NCBI GenBank assembly: GCA_036244855.1
Contig: BQKZ01000103.1
Span: 36,456-70,489, forward strand
DNA: 34,034 nt
Reading direction: 5' to 3'
From: Temnopleurus reevesii
Lineage: Eukaryota > Echinodermata > Echinoidea > Temnopleuroida > Temnopleuridae
Shown: positions 27,132 through 34,034 of the stretch, piece after piece
Layout: each line of letters begins with the position of its first letter
How positions within the stretch are numbered: the stretch's first letter is position 1
The notes under the pieces: generated by a model
The model's input: only the letters and a program-made list of their open reading frames with translations
Told to the model about the DNA's origin: nothing
Databases searched by the model: none
Position numbers and translations under genes: made by a program

Positions 27132-27956
27132 CAGTGAGGCGGATTAGCTGAACAATTGTGCACTTTTTGAATTGAGTGTCCGACATATGTTTTTTTGGGC
27201 AGGGAACTCAATAGTAACAATTTACACTGCATACTTATCGTAATTAGCGGCCATATTGGATTTCAAAATGGCCGCCATGCGAAAAACCATGTTTCACATT
27301 TTATGGTTCTTATGCTGCTATCAACTTGATTGTGGTGTCTAAATATGTGTTTAAGGAGACAAGGAATGCAAAAGTAATAATCTGCATTGAATTTTTTAAG
27401 CCGATCGGCGGCCATATTGGATTTCAAAATGGCCGTCATGTGAAAACCATGTCTATAAGCTATGGTTATAATATTGCTATTTACTTGATTCCGGTGACTA
27501 AATATATATTTTTAGAGGTAAGCAATCGAATAGTGACAATCTGCTTTACATATTTTTAACGAATAAGCGGCCTTATTGGATTTCAAAATGGCCGCCGTGC
27601 GAAAAACCATGCTTCAGATTTTATGGTTCTAATGCTACTATCAACTTGATTGTGATGTCTAAATATATGTTTTAGGAGACAAGAAATGCAATAGGAATAA
27701 TCTGCATTGACTATTTTAAGCCGATTAGCGGCCATATTGGATTTCAAAATGGCCGCCATTTGAAATATCCATTTTCGATCATCTGTAGGGTAAATGCTGT
27801 TTTATAAACTATTTTCTATATGCTGCTTTTTACTCCACTCCAATTTTTTAATGCAGTGCTAGGAGGCAATGATTCAGGAAAAATTGCATTTTTTGTTTCT
27901 TTTTGTTTCTTTTTTTTTTACCACCGGACCACCATATTTTATTTCAAAATAGCCAC

Positions 27957-28510
27957 CGAGACATTGATGTGCATTTAATGAATGGAAAAAAATACAATGA
28001 TGAAAGTAAAAATTTAAGCAAAATCCAACAATCCACTCAACAGTTATGAATTTTCAAAGTTTTGATTATTACTGCTCATGGGCTCCATAAATTGGCAATC
28101 TAAAGGCACAAAATGGCTGTCAACATGGAAAACTCCCCAATTGAACTTTGTATACACAGAAATGTCTCATTTTCTTCGTTTTCTAGGATAGTAGACACAA
28201 CTTTAATTTTCTGTTTGAATAAAATATGGACATTTTGATTCTGCTTGCATTTTGTAATGAATCCTGCTGATTCCTTGTCTACCTTCGTCTAAGAGGATCA
28301 AAATGTTAAATTTGGTGTACAAAGTGAATGGAGAGTTCTCCATGTTGGCAGCCATTTTGTACCTGTATGTTACCAATCTAAGGAGCCCATGAGAGGTGAA
28401 ATTCATAACTAGGAAAATCCATAACTTTTTAATGGATTTTCAGATTTTGCTGAAATCTTTACGGTTTGATGATTGTATTATTTTCCTTCCACTGATAGCA
28501 CACTATGTCT
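27957..28510. mobile_element. Foldback element nested in the 4.4-kb element
   Basis: Left-arm landmarks (aaaatacaatgatgaaag, gcaaaatccaacaatcca, aaaatggctgtcaacatgg) reappear inverted at 28315-28490 (gttggcagccattttgt, tggattttcagattttgc). Positions 1-115 of the window match its left arm, so a piece of the same family lies in the FLAD1 intron. Confidence 0.8.
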
Positions 28511-30384
28511 GGAGGAAGGTCCTCTTTAAGTTGTTGGCATGCTGGTCTAAGGACCTAATGAATAGATCTAGTGGTGGTAATGGTGGTAGTGGTAATTGTG
28601 TTCGTAGTTTCAGTAGCAGTGATACAGACATTTTTCATCCTCAAGCATGGTTGCTTGGAAACAACCAGGGATTTGTTTTATCAAGGAAATACCCGGAACA
28701 ACCATGTGATAGAGGTTCAGAATATCTTCTGGCGGGTGAACATCAACATCGGACATAATTGCCTGAATGCTACACCTCAAGTGTTCAGATTACAATGTAG
28801 AAACCACTAACCAACTTGGTCAAATTCTGTGAATTTGGAAATGGTCCAGAGTCATTATACTCGGACAGTCTTGATGCAGTTGCAGCCATACCAAGGACTC
28901 CCTTTGAGTGGACAGCAAGAAGACTGAGCTGTTTAGGTTCCTCATCCCTTTTTGGTATGATTTGGCATGGGAGAACAGGCAACTTGCTATTAATGAGAGA
29001 CAGAGTACAGGAAGCCATGTCTTCCAGACATGACCTCACTTGCCTCATTTAAACATTCAGAGGACTGTTCTGTGATATATAAAAAAGAAAGAAAAAAAGA
29101 TAGAACCCTGGTTACATCGCCAAGTGTCTTAATGAAGGCGACTCTGACCTTGCTTTACTTCGGCTTGCCAGGTCCCTTGGATCTCCTACTGGCACTGGAA
29201 AATGATGGTGGCGCGCAGTTTGCTCAGTTATTCCACACTGATAATCAGCTGATTGCTTAATTGACCATCCCACATCGTAGTCAGAGATGCGCATGCTTTG
29301 CGGGAAAACTTGACACCTGGGTTGTGTTTCATAAGAGCTGTGCGCAGGTCTACGAGCGACTGTAAAACTGACTTGTTACCCTTCTTTCGGTGCGATGTAG
29401 CAAGGATCACCAGAATATCATAGATCATACGTAGATCTACGCACAGCTTTATGAAACGCAAACCTGATGAATCTTCGTACCAGGGGTCATCAGATTGTTG
29501 TCTTTTGCCAAGATTTCATTCCTTTTTCAGGTTGAAGTCAGCATCTACAAGGGATGATATGTAGGTGGCAGTACAGACTAAGTTCTGTGATATTTGATCA
29601 AGCAATAAGTGGTGGTCGTTTTGTTGAGTCTTCGTGGTGAGCATAAATTGTGACGGCCGCTTGGAAAAGCAAGGGGATAAAAATAATGAGAGTACCGGGA
29701 ACTCACTAGGGTTGGTTTCACAAGTACAGGAATTGCAAAAAGAGGACAACATATGACTGGCATTTGGAACAAGCTTAATGTAGTTTCCGATACCTTGCTG
29801 TAAATGAAATGGCAACTAGACTATATGACCAAAGAAGGTCGTTCACTGTCAATGGTTCAACCTCTACTTTGATGTCACACATGTGTCCAGCTTTGCCAGA
29901 AGTAAACTTAGATTACATTGGCAGTGTAGATGATGCTTGAATTTAAGTTTTTGGTTATGTCTCTGCTGTAGTTGTCCTCTGTGTCAGAGCAATGAGAGAT
30001 CATACTGTATGCTCAAACCTGTAAATGCAAGGACTAAAGAAATGCTGCTCCCACCAACGGAGGCAGTTTCGGCGATACATGATGGTCAAGAGAAGTCAAA
30101 GAGGAGATGTGTGGAGTTAGATACTCCAAAACTCGCACAATCAAACCACTGGGTTAGGTCAAAGTCTGAACCAGGCTACCAGAAGAAGCTCCTCACTCCC
30201 ATATCAGAAGTCCTATCTTGGCACAAGCCATCATGTAGTCTCATATCAGCAGTCCAAGCATTGCTGAATGGGAATCGCCCAGCGATACAAACTGGGGTGA
30301 AAGAGACTTCACACATCTGGACCAAATCTTTTGGGAACAGCCTTCCCCCAAAATTAAGATAATAATTAAAATTTCGAATGACAG
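28511..30384. other. Non-repetitive core of the 4.4-kb element, unidentified
   Basis: About 1.9 kb unlike the arms, with better base mix than the AT-rich surroundings. Open stretches exist on both strands (for example + 28816-29052 and + 29937-30362, the latter 141 codons), but no domain, motif or splice pattern is convincing. It could be transposase remnants or captured host sequence. Confidence 0.35.
29318..29462. mobile_element. Small MITE with TGTTTCATAAGAGCTGTGCG ends
   Basis: gtgtttcataagagctgtgc at the left and gcacagctttatgaaacgca at the right, with ggtctacg/cgtagatctacg inside; about 145 bp. A half copy (cataaagctgtttgtaggtc) follows the palindrome at about 14412. Confidence 0.7.
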
Positions 30385-31546
30385 CTATTTTGAATTTCAA
30401 AATGGCCGTCGTTTGAAATCTAATTAGCTAAAAAAAAAGGTGCAATGCAGTTCATTACAATTTGATTCCTTGCCTCCCGAAACATATATTTAAAAACCAG
30501 GATAAGTTCAATAGAAGCGTGAAACCCGCAGATCAGATGAGTGCAAACATAAATCAAATAGCGGCCATTTAGAAATCCAATATGGCTGTCCAATAGTTGA
30601 AATTATGTATTGTACATTTTTACCATTGGATTTCTTGCCTCCACAAGCATATATTTATACCCCAACTATTGAGCCCAAATTTTCTTGCAGCAATACACCC
30701 ACTGATTAGTACAAATAAAGATTTCTAATGGCGGCCTTTTTTAAAATCTAATATGGCCTCCCATTGGTTAATGAGATGTAATGCAGATTGTTACCATTGG
30801 ATTCCTTGCCTCCGAGAACATGTATTTAGACACTAGAATGAATCAAATAGCAGCATTTCTCGAACAGATAAGTGCAAATGTAGATTTCAAATGGCGGCCA
30901 TTTTGAAATCCAAAATGGCGGACATTAAGATGGAATTCCGAGTGGCCCAATATCTGAAAGTGTTGAAAACATAATATAGTACCTACGTGCCAAATTTAGT
31001 GCTTGTACCACAAAGTGCAAGCCGCCTCACTACACTCAGCCCCAGGTTAAGATTGTATGATTTCATATGACGGCCATTTTGTAATACGATATGGCAGTCT
31101 ATTGGTTGAAAATACAATGCACATTGTTATAATTTGATTCATCAGCCCCCAAAACATACGTTTAGATCCAAGAATTGAGTCATTGACATTATCACACCCT
31201 CAGATATTCGCAAATGTCGATTTCATATGGTGGCCATTTTGAAATCCAATATGGCGGCTAATTGGTAGAAAATAGGCTGTGGAGATTGCTACCATCGGAT
31301 TCCTTGCCCATAAAAACATACATTTAGACACTAAAATCAAGTCGATAGCATTATTGGAGCCAGAGAAATTCACAAATGTAAATTTCGAATGGCGGCAATT
31401 TTGAAATCCAAAATGGCCGACTTGGAGACGGAATTTTGAGTGGCCCAATATCTGAAAATGTTTGTATCATGCAAATTTACATGTGTGCCAAATTTGGTGC
31501 TTTTATCAAAAAGTGCACAATTCCTCTTGGAGCTAAACCGCCTAAC

Positions 31547-31980
31547 TATCATGCTTCGGAAACTAATCATAGCTCATATTTCAAGCGCCTTGAGTATTTC
31601 AAACGAATATGGATAATGACGCTTATATAATTTTGCTCTGATACCAATATATTCAAGCTCTTTTGAGACTTATCTAAAAATCTACTTGATTAACACTGCT
31701 GAAGATAGACATTAATTTTATTTCTTTATTTCAACTTTGTATAGTATACTTTCCAGCCTTCTTTACAAGCCTCGCTTCTTTGCTAGCCTCTATTTTTTCA
31801 TTTCTTTTGTAATATTAGTTATTTCCAATATTATTTATGACTGCATTATTTGAACCATCAAATGAATTGAAAAATAAAATTAATGATTTGGATTTGGATT
31901 TGGATGCTTCTCACATTTCAAGCGTCTTGAGTATTTCAAGAGAATATGGATAACGACGCCCTAAATCTGATGTATAATCC
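31547..31980. repeat. Continuation of the tandem array after the 4.4-kb element
   Basis: tatcatgcttc...aactaatcatagctcata resumes the unit of 26441-27131. A further partial unit (tttcaagcgtcttgagtatt) follows at about 31917, after a LINE-like tail ending in a (ggattt)n run at 31886-31904. Confidence 0.85.
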
Positions 31981-32025
31981 CTATCATGACTCTTACATCT
32001 ATCTCGCCTTGTCGACTAAAAAGCC

Positions 32026-32258
32026 GACTGACACCTTTGCATTTTTAGCCTGTGTCGACCGGGCGTTAAATTAAAACCGCTCCGTGGACGCACAAAGACG
32101 CAGAACATACGGCGCCACTGGCGTTCGGCGTACGTTCCTCGATCGCAAGCCGAACGTCAGTCCACCGTCTGATACGCGTAATACTGTGCGCTTAGGGAGC
32201 GTTTCAATTATGAAAAACGCCGGGCTGACGCAGGCTGAAAACGCAAAGGTGTGAGTTG
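32026..32258. mobile_element. GC-rich MITE
   Basis: acacctttgcatttttagcc at the left and its imperfect inverse ggctgaaaacgcaaaggtgt at the right; about 230 bp with many CG dinucleotides (ggcgttcggcgtacgttcct). No reading frame. Confidence 0.75.
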
Positions 32259-32599
32259 CCTTTAAGCAGATATTAACGGGTTGGGGTGTTGCCTAAATGG
32301 CTATCCCTCAATTTTTAAATATTTTGTCATATTTTCTAAAACCTTAGACACTGAGGAAAATGAGTAATAGGCTTATTTCGGAAGAAAAATATGATATTGC
32401 ACCCCAAAGGGTGCTATATAAACTATTGTACATCCTCTTTCTATTTTGGTGTATATTTTACCCGTCAAAGAGTTAGCTTTACTGCACTTCATTTTCTGTC
32501 TTTTTAGTTGTTGTTTTCTCTTTAAGCTCTTCCCCTCTTTTTCCCTCTTTCTTTCGTTTCCTTTCTACTTATTCTGTCCCCTCCCACCCCCTTTCTCAC

Positions 32600-32750
32600 C
32601 CACTCTCTGCACCCTCCTCTCTCACGCTCTCTCTCTCTCTCTCTCTCTCTCCCTCTCCCCCTCTCTGCCCCCTTTCTCCCCCTTTCTCTCTCTCTCTCTC
32701 TCTCTCTCTCCCTGCACCCTCCTCTCTCTCTCTATTTCTCGGAATCTTCA
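32600..32750. repeat. (CT)n microsatellite
   Basis: Two (CT)n runs with interspersed CCCT motifs inside a pyrimidine-rich stretch (about 32500-32820). The Ser/Leu/Pro frame over it is a repeat product. Confidence 0.92.
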
Positions 32751-32890
32751 ATCCTTTTCTGCCGTTCTTTCAATTTCTGTGTCACCCGTACACCTCTCTC
32801 TTAATTCCCCTCTTCCTGTCCTACCATAAAAGGAATATTAGTAGTAAGTTAAATACAAAGATTATAGTCTGCATATGAGATGCGGCGAAA

Positions 32891-33058
32891 ATGTCAAGTT
32901 ACATAAATTTTGAAAATTATTATACTTGCGCACGCGGATGTATTAATGGAATTGGGTTGAAGGAAACTGGGGCTTATTGCACGAAATGCAGAAAATGCTT
33001 TTTGTGCCACTCTCCAAACATAGACCCATCAACGTTTATGTCTATGTTAAGAGGGTAG
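32891..33058 (+). CDS. Candidate Cys-rich micro-ORF, 55 aa
   Basis: ATG at 32891 to TAG at 33056. The product begins MSSYINFENYYTCARGC and continues with GAYCTKCRKCFLCHSPN. Cys at 13, 17, 30, 33, 36 and 39 plus His 40 give a CxxxC-x12-CxxC-xx-C-xx-CH pattern suggestive of metal binding. There is no known family that I recognise, no splice evidence and no conserved neighbour, so chance or a decayed exon is quite possible. Confidence 0.25.
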   Translation: MSSYINFENYYTCARGCINGIGLKETGAYCTKCRKCFLCHSPNIDPSTFMSMLRG

Positions 33059-33945
33059 CACAAGAAGTGTAGTAATCTTAGCAAGCCGAGAGGATTAACA
33101 ATCAGCCCAAGGAGATGTTAACGGTATCTCGAGGGCGGAATAAAGAAGATGAGAACGTAATTCGCACGTTCCGCCAAGCCATGGTGACTATATAAAAATG
33201 TCAAACTATCTTTTTAAACAGTTGCAGAAAAACCAGTTATTTACTTTTGATTTAAAATACAACTTCTTTAAAAATTTTGACCCGGATACCTTTATGATTT
33301 CTATACATTTTTGTATGTTGTCATTGATACTGACTTGGTATTATTTGGGCAAATAAGAGAAAAAGAAAAGAAAAAGATTACAAATCCTTGGTTATTATAA
33401 CGACTGAGTAATTTAAATATGATTTATGTCGAAACTCAAATTAGTTCATGATATACTTTCTGGAGACACATGCATATGGAAGATAATGTATATCAATTTA
33501 TTACTTAAGTTCTGAAATTATTTGAAAAATATCTTTTGTAGTATAAATATTGATAGATAAAATGGTAAAAAAAAATGCAGCAATGACTTCATCAAAATCG
33601 AGAAAGTTGTCATAAATTCAAGATTTTTTCATCTGTTTTCATGTCATTTAAAAAATCATAACTTGTTTTCCGATTTTATTCAAACTTTCTTGTACAGTTT
33701 TTTGTATTTTCTACTGCTGCTAGGAAAAGATATAAACTGAATTTTCCCTCCAAAATATATGTTTATTCCGCAACCCATCTAAGGGCAACGATTTTTTATG
33801 CATAACGGTGGATTTCACGACGAGTTCTGATTAGTATACATGAGATGGACACCATTAAAATAAATATGATCTTCTTAATGAAGATTACAGGTAATTGGAG
33901 AAAATGCGCAACTTATATTTATTTCATTCTCTGCCAGAGATGGGT
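33059..33945. other. AT-rich intergenic sequence
   Basis: It contains ctatataaaa at about 33188 (TATA-like) and aataaa at about 33140, but no frame or RNA gene that these would serve. Confidence 0.4.
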
Positions 33946-33947
33946 AT

Positions 33948-33948
<1 letters not shown>

Positions 33949-33982
<34 letters not shown>

Positions 33983-34034
33983 GAGGGGAAAGAGGTAGCG
34001 TGGAGTGATGGATGAAGGGGGAGAGAGAGAGAGA
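33949..34034. repeat. (GA)n microsatellite at window end
   Basis: gagagaga runs at 33949-33979 and 34020-34034, with purine-rich sequence between; it continues past the window edge. Confidence 0.92.

Larger units (their letters stand above)
27134..31546. mobile_element. 4.4-kb foldback element with CCATATTGG subrepeats
   Basis: The outer ends gtgaggcggattagctgaac and agctaaaccgcctaac are inverse, each followed inward by a ttgtgcactttttg block. The left arm holds about four units of roughly 160 bp with ggccatattggatttcaaaa (27249, 27410, 27569, 27730). The right arm (30385-31420) holds the same motif inverted. An inner right end (gccgcctcac at 31021) shows a second, nested boundary. It sits inside the flanking tandem array, which continues on both sides. 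Organisation recalls sea urchin TU-type foldback elements. Confidence 0.8.

Noticed and set aside
32440..32829. 127-codon Ser/Leu/Pro frame
   Set aside because: It is a CT microsatellite product with no supporting signal.
33130..33200. aataaa and tatataaaa as gene signals
   Set aside because: AT-rich background gives these by chance and no gene lies beside them apart from the weak micro-ORF.

Overview
This is animal nuclear DNA: spliced genes with GT/AG introns, many small transposable elements and microsatellites, and no operons or bacterial signals. The repeat style (foldback elements, abundant short MITEs, CAT and GA microsatellites) would fit an echinoderm such as a sea urchin. That placement is inference, not proof.

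Two genes can be supported. The first, on the + strand (173-12038), is FAD synthase (FLAD1). Ten exons were joined by reading frame and splice phase. They carry the C-terminal part of the molybdopterin-binding-like domain, a Ser-rich linker and the complete PAPS-reductase-like FAD synthetase domain. The 5' end of the gene lies upstream of the window. The second gene, on the - strand (about 25850 to 18402), converges on FLAD1. It has a probable non-coding first exon and three coding exons for an acidic Glu/Pro-rich protein of about 191 aa with a KRAK-type basic patch near the C-terminus. I do not recognise it.

The outstanding feature is that both genes are full of local tandem copies of their own exons. 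In FLAD1, seven of ten exons have extra copies inside the adjacent introns: A x4, B x2 plus a partial 3' copy, C x9, D x3, F x2, H x3 and J x3. In the second gene the first coding exon occurs five times and the last exon twice. Some copies are broken. Others keep frame and splice sites. The exon C array (120-bp period) has two subfamilies whose ten differences are all silent. Copies mostly keep the exon 3' end plus the 5' splice site, and three transposable elements also sit within about 12 nt downstream of a 5' splice site.

Layout. 1-12038: FLAD1 with exon copies, a CAT-rich satellite (10.6-11.8 kb), Tc1-like and pogo-like MITEs and a tRNA-derived SINE. 12.1-18.4 kb: spacer with MITEs, a 182-bp-arm palindrome, a polypurine tract, a 74-bp-arm palindrome and an 877-bp assembly gap. 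18.4-25.9 kb: second gene, with MITEs and two large inverted-repeat elements in its introns. 26.0 kb: a Tn5/Nextera mosaic-end junction left in the assembly, so linkage across it is doubtful. 26.4-32.0 kb: a roughly 210-bp tandem array interrupted by a 4.4-kb foldback element. 32.0-34.0 kb: a GC-rich MITE, CT and GA microsatellites and one candidate Cys-rich micro-ORF.
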